Shown in pieces: positions 48,416-60,103 of a stretch of DNA of 64,000 nucleotides. Within the stretch, counting starts at the first letter, position 1; the number at the start of each line of letters is the position of its first letter. The stretch comes from Fusarium oxysporum f. sp. lycopersici 4287 (lineage: Eukaryota > Ascomycota > Sordariomycetes > Hypocreales > Nectriaceae). The stretch is taken from NCBI RefSeq assembly GCF_000149955.1, contig NC_030996.1, positions 80,039 to 144,038 on the forward strand, read 5' to 3'. The notes beneath the pieces were generated by a model. It was given only the letters and a program-made list of their open reading frames with translations, was not told the origin of the DNA and made no database searches. Both the position numbers and the translations under genes were made by a program.

Positions 48416-50357
48416 TCACTCCGTTGGACTCTCAACCTTCTTTTCTTCCATCGCCAACTCATCCGTGGCTTCGGCAAGGTCCGGTCTTTCTCCAAGAATC
48501 ACATCGAGATCCTGTCACAATCATCAGTAATATTCCCAGAGGGCGTGAAATGAAACTTACCGGGCCCTGGAATGTCTTCTTTCCGTAAAAGACCCAGTAT
48601 CCTGTCAGGAAGATGGCAAAGATGCCAATGACAGCCGAGACGTAATCTGAATCTATTGTCAGCGTATAATCTAGAGAAGAGGGAGAGGGAGATGTACTCA
48701 TCAAGCTGGCATCGACTGGCAGAACAGGCGGGAAGCAGAAGAACTAGGCACGGGTTAGCTTGGCAGTGTTGGCGGAGAGTATGACTTACAATCGATGTGA
48801 TGAAGACGTAAAGAACAGCAACGTAATTGATGATCAAACCCCGAACCTTGCCAAACCTCCAAGGTGTATCCGCGCTCTGAAACCTTGTCAAAGTATCTCG
48901 GCCGCGAATTATAAGCGTGGCAACCGGAATAGCATACGACATGTTCAACAAGATTGTACAACTCGAAATAAACGCATTGAACGCAACAGTCGGCCCGAGA
49001 TACAACAATCCAAATATCGCATTAAACACCCAGGTAAGAACAATAGTTCTGATGGGTACTTCCCATCTGGGATGGATGTGGCTGAAGTAATCGTGATACA
49101 GAGTACCTTTATCACGAGCCATAGCGTATAGGAGTCGGGACGCGCTGGTAATCGAGCCGTTGGTTCCGTGGATGAAGCAGATTGCTAACATGAGCGTGAG
49201 GAATGTGGTGCCGGCGCGGCTGCCGGTTGCTTGGAGGATGAGCTCGACGATGGGCATGCCTGTTGATGTTGCGACAATGCCGGAGAGGTCGGTGAGACAG
49301 AAAAGCATGACGAGGATGAAGATTGTACCGCTGTCCCTTCGTTAGCTTGCGGTTGTCTGAGCCAGTGCTTGACTTACGTTGTTCCTCCGACACCAACAGC
49401 GTATACCATCGCCAATGGAGCATCACGAGACGGCGTCGGCATCTCCTCCGTCATGTGCAGCACAGCATCGTATCCAATGAGTGACAGCGCTGACTGCAGA
49501 AGGCCCAAGATCCACGCAATTCCGTCGTTCCAGCCTGTTTCGTTCGCAAATGTCGCAAAGACGAATTCGGGGTCGGTTTTATCGGATGTCGAGAGAAGGA
49601 CGACGCTGGCGACGAAAACGCTAAGAATGGACCAGTACACTATACAGTAAGTTAAAGCTCGCGGTCAAGGGACTTGGAAGGCTTACAGGCAAGATTGTTC
49701 CAGGCACCCAGAATCCGGTTGCCGAAGGTCATGGAGAGAGTGCCGAATGTGAGGACTGCCATGAAAATTAGGTACGTCTTCCATGCTGCCACAACGTAGT
49801 TTCCGTTGGATGCTACGACGCAGGCAGCCGAGATGAATTGTGCTGTAAACGGTCAATTTTAGGCTCTCAACTGCGCAGAATTACAAACCTGCGAAGAAAC
49901 CCTCAGTCGTCACGAGAGTCAGCCACCCAAAAATATTGATGTATCCAACCGCAAAACTCTGCTATCGTCAATATTCTCCCAGCAATTACGCACCACAAAA
50001 CTCACCATGACCTTCCTCCACTTCTCAGAAGTCAATGCCCACTGGAAATGATACTGCCCACCAGCAGTCGGCCAAATCGCCGCCAACTCACCCAAACTGG
50101 CCGCCAGCGCAAAATTACACAAGACGCAGAAGATAAAGCCATACAAGAAAGCAACAGATCCTCCAGAAGGAAGAACAATAGATAGACTTCCTGCTAGACA
50201 GATCCAAGTACTGGACTTCACATCAGAACATGGTTTGGACAGAGAGGTTGGGAGAGACACACTTGAGAATGGCAAAGGTCATGGCTACCATGGTGATCTT
50301 TGATAGGCGAGGCCGAAGATGGCCTTCGCCTTGGGGGTTATGTGTATGGTCTGTCAT
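48416..50357 (-). CDS. APC-superfamily amino acid / choline-type permease
   Basis: Nine exons: 50357-50263, 50210-50006, 49958-49889, 49842-49687, 49639-49378, 49330-48790, 48743-48698, 48652-48561 and 48511-48416. All phases close, giving 520 aa with about 12 membrane segments. The N-terminal signature across intron 1 is MTFAILNTWICLAGSLS. Others are LALGEL-like AASLGELAAIWPTAGGQYH, NGSITSASRLLYAMARDKG and, near the end, FPPVLPVDASLMN. These fit the fungal AA_permease_2 group (GABA, choline, urea/polyamine-type permeases) at the plasma membrane. The C-terminal tail is acidic. The substrate cannot be read. It looks intact. Confidence 0.9.
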
Positions 50358-50654
50358 TGTGATGTTTTCTGATAAGAGCTATTCACTAAAACATGGCAAT
50401 TCTGGAGAATGAAGAGCGAGGCGCTCGGCTTGTATATGCTGAGAGTCCCAGCTAGTCGGAAACCCAAAGGTTGCGGGGAAACGCCCCCTTCAAAGAATAA
50501 GGTCAACGGTTAAACACACGAGGCAGTGCTAGGTACTGTTTATTGGTAGTAGTATGACGCCGATCCAACGACTTGATAGGTAGATTTCCGAGAAGCTACA
50601 GGCGCATCATCGATATCGCCCCTGTTTTCGACCAGAGATACAACCAGTGTCAAC

Positions 50655-51039
50655 TCAAAACGTAATACCCCAGATCCTTTGCGCCCGCAAGCGGGTGTTC
50701 CAGACCGGCACGATCTCGAATGTTAGTATAAACCACGAGGCGTTACGCGAACTCCACAAATTCGGTGGTGAAGGAGGAATATCAGACTAAAATTACCGTT
50801 TTGAGGTTAGTTTTTAGGTCGAGCCCCCGCATCACAGAGTTCCAGCCGCGTGAGAGTTTGATACTGTGATTCGTGCGATTTGCCACAAGGGATATGGCTT
50901 TTGATTGGGGGCTTGTTTTGTCGGAGCGATGTTGGTTGGTTGGGTCATCGTGAATATCTGAAATGGGTAATTTCTGCCATGATCTACGTTCAGGTGATGA
51001 TGGACCTGGTAATAATTGTCTAGATAAGGTAGATTTCAT
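50655..51039 (-). CDS. Possible small two-exon gene
   Basis: Exon 1 51039-50797 (81 codons from ATG) and exon 2 50714-50655 join in phase 0 across an 82-bp intron with donor GTAATT, a perfect ACTAAC branch site and acceptor CGAG, giving 100 aa. The product starts MKSTLSRQLLPGPSS, is polar and basic, and ends RLRAQRIWGITF. It has no signal peptide or domain. The good intron signals are the main support. It may be spurious. Confidence 0.3.
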
Positions 51040-51639
51040 AGCGAAGGATCGGTATCCGGCTTGGTATCTGGTTTAAATCCTTGGCTGGATCGTAAATGTG
51101 ATGATGGATAATAAAATCCGGGGTAATGTGGATCTCGGTGTTTGTTATGACACCGGCCGATAGACAAATGCTTGCATATCTCTTGTTAAAGCTCACATCA
51201 TCTACTACGTATTGTTTGCTTATTTTGTTATCTGGCTGCAGTCCATGCTGCGTGCTATGACATTCTTATCTTTTCTTTGCAATCCAGGAGGATCAGTACT
51301 CGTTAGATAGAGATCAACAACCATCGGGTCTCATGCCGCTGACACCTGCAAACATTTATTCAATATACTTAAACGCTTGTTGGGGGTGTATGTATGTCAC
51401 ATGTTTCAAGAGTGGGGGCCCCTTCTTAAGGCACCAGTGACCAGTTTCCCATGCCCACTCCGATATCAACCCGGGAGCTCTACCCGTGCAACACTTACGC
51501 TAGTAGAAAGTCGATTAGCAGGCAGGACATGCTATTCAGCTGTCTTCTTAGCTCTGTATGAGTGTCAGTAGTTAATCCTTACTGCACTCATTATCACCCT
51601 GCCATTACGTATTAACAGTCTTGTTATTCAGATCCTAGA
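51040..51639. other. Intergenic
   Basis: No gene or repeat recognised between the small candidate gene and the 3' end of the HET relic. Confidence 0.5.
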
Positions 51640-53753
51640 TTATGCGGATCCTGTAAGTTCCTTCATGTTCGGCATACTCTTCGCAGGGTATATCTTGCCT
51701 GCTCTGTGGCCCTCTGCCCGTGAGTGTTCGATGTTCATCGTCTCATCGTCTTCAGTGTAACACTCGCTGACAAGCCCACATTGCTCAAAAGTCCCATGCT
51801 GTCCAATCACAGGTCTAAGAACCAAATATGTAGCCAAAAGATAGTCGTCCTCTAAGAGTGAAGAGTGTATCTTATCGGGATCGGTTGTGCATATGCCAAG
51901 GAGCAGTACGTAGTACAGGCCAAACTGCAAGCCGCTGACATCAAATCCGCGGAAAGTAACAGGACCTCCATAAGTCTCCTTTATCTCGTCTTCTCTGCAG
52001 AGAATCGGACCCGCCTTATGATCGATAACCTGTACGCGACCCAGACTACCTTTAATCAGGATGTGACCACCAATGACTGGTCCTGTGGGATCACTGCCGC
52101 CACGAGTGGTCGAGATGTCGATAATCTCTGACTGAGGAGTAAATATTCTAGGCGGATTTATCCAAAGTATGCGACCATCAATTAATGCCCATGACCAACC
52201 CGCATCTCTATATTGCGGCCTTGGATTCGTGGTAGTGCATGAGAACCACGCAAGCTGGCGATGAAGATCGCTGTTGTTCCAAAGGCCAGCCAGGTATCCC
52301 GGATTTCCGAGATGCGGCTGTAGCCATTTCGCAATACCAGATAAGGCGGGCAACCAATCACTAGATTTCGTCAATTCGCCACCAGTATAGTTGGTAATGA
52401 GACCAGACCAGAGCTGAATCAGGTCTGGGCCAACGCGACTTGTGTCTGCGTTTATATCTCGGCGCATCAGACACGTTGCATTACCAAGGTCCTCTGCCAA
52501 GTTCTTCTTCCCATCGTATCTAATACAATAGGGAAGCCCATCAGGAAATACCTCACAAGCGCAAAGATAATCGCACTCCCAGAAGACCTGATTTCTCGCG
52601 AACTGAACCGTTCTTTTTGACATTAACCACTCTTGGTGCACCCATGCATGCTAGTTACTGTCAGAATCTCACCAGATAGACGTTGTTACAGAGATAGGGG
52701 AATCCATTACCGTCTGTAGAGGGGAGCTGCTGATTTCCCTCAGGAATAGTTCATCGTTGGCAAGCAGTCAATGATGACCCCCCGCACGTTCTGTGCGACA
52801 CATTGGCCATGCAGCCCAGTGCGTTTGAAGAACAGACCTCCACTGCTGTCTCGTGAAGCTGCTGCGGCAAGGTTGCATTCTGCGTTAGCATACACTTTGT
52901 ACATTAAAGTCGCTTCTCTGGCCCAGTCTTCCTCATCGTCTTGCACAATGCATACGCTGTCAATCCAGAGATACCGAAAGCCCAGGTTACGAGTTGCAGT
53001 CATTGCATCTTGGAATGTTTTTATGAGACTGTGTACGCCAGTATACAAATTTTGCAGGTTGTTTGTCGTGGCACAGATATGCTTGCTCTTTCCCCAACAG
53101 TGACTGACTGTTAGGTAAGGGCCTGATGGCAAGTTTTTTGCTGCCTCAATCAACCGAGACGTGTTTGTCGATTTCGGGTCTCCTAAATCCAGCAGTCGAG
53201 TTGGATACCATGGTACCGCCGCATAAGGCCGGAGACCGCGGTCAATATGCTTTTGCTGGCATTGACTGATCCAATGCCTCATCACATTCCAAGCAGTATG
53301 TGAATCGCTCGAAGGGCCAAGCGCCTCTTGTAAGGACGAAGAGCTTGCGATAGAGCTATGACAGAGATCCGTTTAAATAAGGGTCACACTAGTTGTCATT
53401 GGAACCGGGCCTTCGAAACCTTCCCTTGACGCATTGGCTTCTAAGATAATCCTGAGAATTGGGTGTTGGTGGGAAACAGCAAGCTGTGTCCATATAAGAA
53501 AGCAATCCAGAGGCTCTGCCTCTGTACGACGCCAGCTTGTATTCTTGATGAATCCGAGATCAAACGTTTCAAGGTGAATAGCGACTCCTGGTGAAAGCGC
53601 ATCGTGCAGCAAGGTACAAATGTTGCAGCCTTGCTTGACCGCATGCACCCAGTCTCTGTGAGTAAGATGATGGCTTTAGGAACTCTGGCGGGAGGGTTCA
53701 TTCTTGGCAGCTGTCCAGGCAAAAGACTCTTTGCAAACGCTACACAGGTTCAT
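51640..53753 (-). pseudogene. HET-domain (heterokaryon incompatibility) gene, broken
   Basis: From the ATG at 53753 (MNLCSVCKESFAW) the register reads through TAA at 53678-53676 into the N-terminal HET-family part (GCNICTLLHDA), then TAA at 53375-53373, then the HET core: LTVSHCWGKS, FRYLWIDSVCIVQDDEEDW, ANAECNLAAAASRDSSGGLF. Near 52760 the frame shifts by one base (CLPTMNYS versus NDELFLREISSS). The sequence then crosses a 66-bp intron (about 52715-52650) into the intact last exon AWVHQEWLMSKR..., whose C-terminal part ends at 51640. HET proteins trigger cell death after fusion of unlike fungal cells. Two nonsense codons plus a frameshift make this a pseudogene, although a pipeline could call the last exon a gene. 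Confidence 0.75.
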
Positions 53754-54343
53754 GCTGAAGTATAAATGGGCTCGTTGTCGTGATTGTCAATCAAGCAGCG
53801 TGTTTGCTGATATATGTGATAAATTAAAATGGACATTTCGTTAGATGAAGCTTCTTTCCCTTGACATAAGCCGAACATGATGTGATGTGACACGTGGTGC
53901 CATTGGATCTGTACACTTCAAGAAAACAAGGCTGTGACGCGTGCCGCGCCGGCCTTCTTATGCAACTGATATGCCAAATAACTTTGTCTTACTAAGAACA
54001 ACAACGAAGGCTATGGGATGCTTTGTTCGATGTATCATTCAAGCTTGATGAGATATAAGAGCTGGGGCCAGTGTGCATCTGCTGAGAACGATGGTAAGGC
54101 GCGGTTTGAAAGGGACATTGGACCCCCAGTTCCGATAGGTCTAATTCATATAACTCACCCTATATAATTAGTTTCAGTCATGCTGTGTTCCATTAAGTTA
54201 ATGCGTTGTAACTCACGGGCTACTAGTTAAGTTAATATATCAGATTTAGGGATCAAGCTCCTTGCCTTGGTTCTGTAGAATTCATAAGCAGCATTATCGA
54301 CTCCGAAACCAGCAATCCACAGCAAGTTCTTCTGAACCTGACC
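53754..54343. other. Intergenic between HET relic and tRNA
   Basis: Nothing recognised. Confidence 0.5.
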
Positions 54344-54434
54344 GGTCTGGTGGTCTAGTGGTATGATTCTCGCTTAGGGAAAACCCTACAGCATTGCTTG
54401 CGAGAGGTCCCGGGTTCAATCCCCGGCCAGACCC
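54344..54434 (+). tRNA. tRNA-Pro (anticodon AGG) with 19-nt intron
   Basis: The acceptor stem GGTCTGG pairs with CCAGACC. The anticodon stem CTCGC/GCGAG holds loop TTAGGG+T with anticodon AGG. A 19-nt intron (54380-54398) sits at the canonical position after base 37; its CCCT can pair with the anticodon AGGG, as expected for splicing-endonuclease recognition. The T arm is CCGGG-TTCAATC-CCCGG, identical to the other tRNA-Pro at 24626. Mature length 72 nt. A T-rich stretch follows. Confidence 0.95.
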
Positions 54435-54922
54435 TTTATTTTGCGCTGTGCACGTCCTTGCGATGTTTGCTTTTTGCTTTGGTGTTGTGGAGACGTGTCT
54501 TTTTGTCCGCGGGTGGTGGGATTGGTGGAGCATCCTTGCTGGATTTTGACTTACCCTGCACCCATCCGACCCTATTTATAGGTAGGTACATAGTAAAGTA
54601 CTTCTTTTGACTTTCTGGATAAATCTCCAATACAGCATAATATTTGTCTACTTTTAATGTTTTCTTCTCTTTGGAGACTTGCAACTCATCTTTAGTAGTC
54701 TTTGCTGAGCGGTACGTAATGAAACGTCCTGGCGTCCTCCTTGCAATTCATCAACATGACACCATGGAACCGGACTAGCATGCCATAGGGAAGTAAGGAA
54801 TGAGACAGAATAAATCTATTAAGTGTCACATATTTGATCGAGGCAGGACCCAATATTGCACTTGTAGATGATGGTTGATCATTGACAAATTTGTTCACGC
54901 GTCTAGCCTGAAGCGACGTCAT
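54435..54922 (-). other. Coding-like remnant beside the tRNA
   Basis: Two minus-strand frames, 54922-54692 and about 54745-54436, both have coding character: HYVPLSKDY at the end of the first, DELQVSKEKKTLKVDKYYAV and YFTMYLPINRVGWVQGKS in the second. They join only through a one-base frame change near 54695. A decayed gene or mobile-element fragment is likely, and I cannot identify it. Confidence 0.3.
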
Positions 54923-55460
54923 TTGCTTAGGCCAAGTTATGAAGGGTCCAAGGGACCACGATTGTACCTGACTTTAAACAGTCACAACTTCATTATGATT
55001 CGCAGATCTACCAGGCACACCAGAGACTGATGCATTCATTACCGAGACTAAATTGTCCGGATCAGACAATAGATCTTCTCAACCTTAATGTATAGCTGAT
55101 GTAATGAGGTTGTGGATATGATCGGCAAGCCACAGTTTCTCTTCGCGGTAACCCATACCAGTCGCAAACCTTCATGCTCATAGTAGATAGCCTTGCAAGA
55201 ACGCAACTCACGTCAGCGGCCCTGAACTCACAGTTGGTTCAGAACAGAAACTATGTCATATCATGATATGATGGCTGACTGATCAGAGGATCGACAATAT
55301 GACGATAACTTCAACTGTCGCATGAGGAAAATCCCAACTTTATTCTGAATATCCACTTCGTGAGGAATTTTATAAATGTCTGCAAGTCGCCTTCGTGATG
55401 GATCAGCATGTCCATACCACGCAGAACAAAATTGTCTACTATACTGTTCAAAACTTCATC
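54923..55460. other. Intergenic, promoter of the secreted lysine-rich gene
   Basis: No gene. The right end is the promoter of the gene starting at 55461. Confidence 0.5.
55369..55376 (+). promoter_or_regulatory. TATA-like box
   Basis: TTTATAAAT lies about 90 bp upstream of the ATG at 55461. Confidence 0.4.
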
Positions 55461-56405
55461 ATGAAACTCTTCTTGATCGCTGCCGTAGCTCTGGTTTCTA
55501 GCTCTTTCGCTGCACCAGCTACAGACACAGCCCTCGTCAAGAAATCATCTTATCATATCGACACGATCCCTTACAATGGTCTTCCTAGTGCCAAAGTCGA
55601 TGTCGACGCACTCCGCGCTGAGCAAAAGGGGGGACAAACCGCTACCACGAATGTAAAAGTCATGAGGTCCTCTAAGGTTACACCTAAGAAGAAGACATCG
55701 AAGAAGCCTTCTGCCAAGGCGTCGGTCAAGAAGACCAAGTCTAGAAAGAAGCCCAAGACAACTCATTCAAAGAGATTGCTCAAGTCTTCGTCGACTGGCT
55801 TCAAGAACGGTCAGGATCTTGTTGATTCCTTGGATAGTCTTGTTGCTCAAATCGCTGCTCGAGGTGACAGAATCAGTATGTATCCCACTGTTCATAAGAT
55901 CAAGGTCTAGGAATATTTACTAACGCTATTAGATGGAACGCTCCTTAGAGTTCAAGCCGGAACAGAGACTCGCAACAAAGGCACCACCGACGCCCTCAAA
56001 GAAATCATCCAAATCCGCGCCGCCGTCTCCGGCGCACTAACCAGACTCTCCACCACCAAGAACCTCAAACTCACCAGCGACCAACGCGCCGACGTCCTCA
56101 ACCTAGTCGAAGAACTCGTCAAAGAACTCCTCGACATCATCAACGACCTCATCGAGACGCTCAGTCTCAAACTCAGCCTCAAAGCATCGCTTAACCCTCT
56201 CATGAACATGCTGAGCGATTTCCTAGGCGGTCTGGCAGTGACTGATGGCAAACTTACGCCAGAGTTGCGTGAACGCTTGGGGGATTTGATTAGAGCTCAG
56301 ATTAACGGTGATGATACGCGAGGATTTGATGCGCTTGGTAGTGGGATTGAGAATCCGCTTTTGCGTCTTCATGGGTCTCTGAAGACCAGTGTCGGATCGA
56401 ACTAG
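55461..56405 (+). CDS. Secreted lysine-rich hypothetical protein
   Basis: Exons 55461-55875 and 55933-56405, joined by a 57-bp intron with CTAAC branch and phase 1, give 295 aa. The signal peptide is MKLFLIAAVALVSSSFA. A Lys-Lys dibasic site (LVKK) soon after suggests Kex2-type processing. Residues 70-115 are a Lys/Ser/Thr-rich basic stretch with several more dibasic pairs. The second half is predicted amphipathic helix (LVEELVKELLDIINDLIETL) with no cysteines. A longer frame with an upstream ATG at 55398 is less likely because it hides the leader. I know no family; a cell-wall or secreted structural protein, or an effector-like protein, is possible. Confidence 0.75.
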
Positions 56406-57349
56406 TATGGCAGGGATATTGTCATTCGTTTAAGTGCTAGGATGTTGATAGCGGGTTTGACTTTCTATGGCGTTGGGTGTTACTCTCTGTTGGTTCTGTT
56501 ATCGTACCGCTCCTTTAGCGATTGTTTATAGTTGTAGCAATACCAGGGTTCAGTTGTTAGCTCTCCAATGTTAACATCATATCACTACACGCGGCTCTTC
56601 TCTTCGGATACCATTCCCAATCCTTCAGTAGCTCGAGTTCGGTTATAACTAGTCAAGCCCTCTATTCCCGCTACTTCAATCGGAGCCAAGCCGTACGCAC
56701 GAACCCAGCCTCTTCGTAAACACAACCAACAGGCGGTGAAGCACTTCACCCCACGGACATACGGGAGCGCGATGATTGGCGTATCACATCTTATCCATTT
56801 CGAGCATGCTATACATATTCTGCGGAGTAGTTCTTCATGACTACCCCAGAAATATGTCAGCAATGTCCAGGGGTTGCTATCAACATGGGTTTCTGATAAG
56901 AGTTCCATTTTCGGGATGGGATCGACGTATCAGACGATAACTTTCTCCTGGTTCGGGGTTTATGCGTACGCGGAGCTCTGAGGGTTTTTGAATTCAGGGA
57001 GGATGAATAAGCTTCCCCGGATGAACTTTGTTGACACGACAAGTGATGCGACTGGTTTGCTGGTTCGAACTACGGATGGAGGTGAAACGGTGAACCCGAT
57101 GGTGTTTACTCGCGATGTGACGTTACATCAGTTGATTCCTCGCTCGGGTTGGGCATGAAGTTGCACTGAATCTCGTTTAGTTCTGATGCCTTTGCGAGGT
57201 CCCGAAGGTTTGGAATCATCCATCCTTGCCAAGGTGACACTCTGAAATAATTCACGCAAGCGAAAATGATTTCAGAGTCAGAAAAAAGAAATCGTATACG
57301 CTGTTATTGAAAGACAATGTAATGCTAGCTATGAACAACCCAAACAATC
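56406..57349. other. Intergenic
   Basis: No gene recognised. Short frames on the minus strand (56585-57042) lack features. Confidence 0.5.
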
Positions 57350-58614
57350 CTAAGTCCTGCAGTCAACAGGATACTCCGCATATCGAGAATATCTGCCCAA
57401 AGTAGCATGATGAAACAGATTCCCAGTCAAACAATCAAAAAGCGCAATGACATAGGTACGCTGCTTATCGTTCAACGAAGGATCACGCATGAAATTCTCC
57501 GACAGGGCGTAGTACTTCTTCTCAACGTCGAAGCTCATGGTGCGGGTAATAGTCTTTGCCAAGGTCGGCGATACAGACATGAGTTTCTCGATGACGTGTA
57601 CTGCGTTGACGACAGAGCCGTTGATGGTGCGCGCCTCGTAGATCTCCTTGTCGTAGGAGTAGAGATCGTTCATGAGGATGGAGTGTTGTACGTAGAGGTC
57701 TTCTAGCTCGTCAAAGGGAGCGATTTCCTCGGGGGTGTGGTGAACACCGCTTCCAAAGCGAATAGCAGCGATCATGAAGCTGAGAGTTGTTAGTTGTTAT
57801 AGATAGGCTTGGTGGATGGGTGAACTCACGGCTTGGCGATGTCGTGGCGGCGGTAATCCAAGTACTCGGCCAATGTTGCATATTTATCTTGCTTGAATGG
57901 TGATTTCTTACGGCCTGCATGGACGAACAGGCCGATGGCTCGGAGGAGACCAGGGCCAAGAATGGGATCACATTCTAGAACTTCTGTGAAAAATCGCTTC
58001 ATGTGTTTGTTCTTGGGTTTCATGGTGACGAACTCGTCAACAACTGTTATTTCCTGAACGGGGTCAGCTTTGCAAAAAGATATTCTCTGTTCAACGTACA
58101 TCTTGTGTTGCACCACGTTCCATAACATCTAGATATCCGTGTCAGCGAGACTCATCACGTTGAGGGTGGATGTGAATATACCATCATGGAAGAATAGAAG
58201 CAGAAGTGCCTGCGTCAGCAGTTCTATTCGGGTGGGCGACGATGATGGATAGAGGTACACAGCGCATGAGACAGCATCTTCAACGAGCTCGTCAATCTTC
58301 CCCTTTCGGCGCTCGTCCATAAACTCCATAGGTAGAGTTCCTCGTTCAGACGCTTTGTCGGCACTAATTCGATTCACCAAATCCCGTCCAGCTGCTTCAC
58401 CCTGTACCCACCACTTGGACTGTCTCACCCATGGGAGAGAAGTATGCCATGGAACGCCCAGCTGTTCGGGATACAGCGTCAGAGGGGCATCTTCAGGGAC
58501 ATTTCTCTCTCTGAACAGAGAAGCAAAGTCAAGGTCCGGAGGTCCAAGAGTGTCTGGTCCAACGGGGTCAAAAGCACGGACCAGAGGTCTAATGGGCAAC
58601 TCTTTGTGAGGCAT
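57350..58614 (-). CDS. Class I sesquiterpene-type cyclase
   Basis: Exons 58614-58182, 58128-58100 (29 bp), 58053-57830 and 57779-57350 give 371 aa with consistent phases. The enzyme family ionises farnesyl (or another prenyl) diphosphate and cyclises it. The first metal-binding motif FFHDDVME (D144-D145-x-x-E148) is created only by splicing, since intron 1 splits it. The second (NSE/DTE) motif NDLYSYDKE is at 266-274. The C-terminal RY pair is R361-Y362. All known ionisation residues are therefore present and the length is typical of fungal sesquiterpene synthases, so it looks functional. No P450, transporter or other tailoring gene is adjacent, so the product may be the bare terpene. The exact product cannot be predicted. 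Confidence 0.9.
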
Positions 58615-60103
58615 TGTGTATGTGAATAAGAAGAGGAAGCTTGGATAACGGATCTACCCAGAACTTCCCGCGAGGAATTGCGCCACCGTAGGATTTATGT
58701 TCTTTTTTCGATTGCCGCGGCGGTGAATGGACCATGAACTGACGACGGCAGCATCGGTTCGGGACGACTCCATAACGGCTACAACGCGTCAGGGGTTCGA
58801 GGAAGTGAAGCTAACAAGGATGTGATAAACCACCCAACGGCTCTGCATCCAGGGTGTTTATTTTTTGACTGATATCATTATCCTGCTTGCTAGCTCGGCA
58901 AGTGATGACCCGGTGCTTGGTGTGATTCGATGGGAGTGCCGGCATGGGCATGGGCATGGGTGTTGTGATAAGACCCGGCGCTTTTATGGTGACGAGAAGT
59001 ACGCGTGGAGACATGCAGAGTAGCATCCAACATACTTGACTTGCAGTTCGACTCAGCAAGCGAGGCTACGCGGGTTCTGAAATCATACCATGGCCCACGG
59101 TCTTCAATGACATGTGCTGAACACCCTGGACCAACGACACGGGTCGTATACCCACTTCGGGCCCGGACAACGGTTGCGAGAATACTACGCTGCTCCATCC
59201 GAAGGTAACCAAAGGATCCGGCTAAGTGGATGACACAATGCAGATCAGGATCCCCTGAAACGCTTGCAGTTAGTTAGCATTGCCTCGACTGATAATAACT
59301 CGTCCACTCTCAGGTCAAGCGGAGCAAAAGCTACTGACATGTCTAATTCCCGCAAATCCATGGGTGCCATGCATCTCAACGTCGTAGCATTACAACGCTA
59401 AAGCACGTTGACTGCTAGAGCCAACAGCTCGGGTTCCCCTGCACCGTACCATGACAGTCTTTTGCCTGCCTAGAACAGAGCACCCACTTGTTTGTTGCTG
59501 CAGAACAAAATCCCTGGATTTTTCGACAAGGGGGAGGTGACACGTAATGGGTCTAGTGAAATTTTAGTTTAAACGGTCGCATCATTTACCCCGGCATTGC
59601 TCGACCGTTGGATGCGACAGTTGACGGGGGAGCTGGACCATGATAGACGGACGAAACGACCCGTTGTCAGATGTGAATTGTTGGGTGTCATCCGAGGTAC
59701 GTGCGAGTTTTATGCAGGAGGTTGCATAAATGGTAATATCGGCAAAAAATGGGTTTGTCACAATTGCATGTTGGGATTAGGATTTGATACTACTCAATTC
59801 ATGCTAGACTACCTCTGCCAATATCTAGACACAGCTTACTTATCCCAATGGATATCAATCTCGGGAAACTATCCCAGACATATACCGGATCCCATAGCAA
59901 CTTTGTAGTCTACCACCTTCTCATACCGGCCGAGAGAATATTTTTTGAAGGAGCATTACCATACTACAACTCCAAAGCCCAATGCAAATCCCTCTCCAGC
60001 CTGTACTCTGAACCTAAACAATTGTCTCAGCAAGAAAACATTTCCGAAGGAGCATCATCGTGCTACAACTTCAGATCCAAACAGTACCAACATTACCAGA
60101 CAT
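58615..60103. other. Intergenic, 1.5 kb
   Basis: No gene. A short (CATGGG)-type triplet repeat is at about 58940-58960. The left end is the promoter of the terpene cyclase. Confidence 0.5.
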
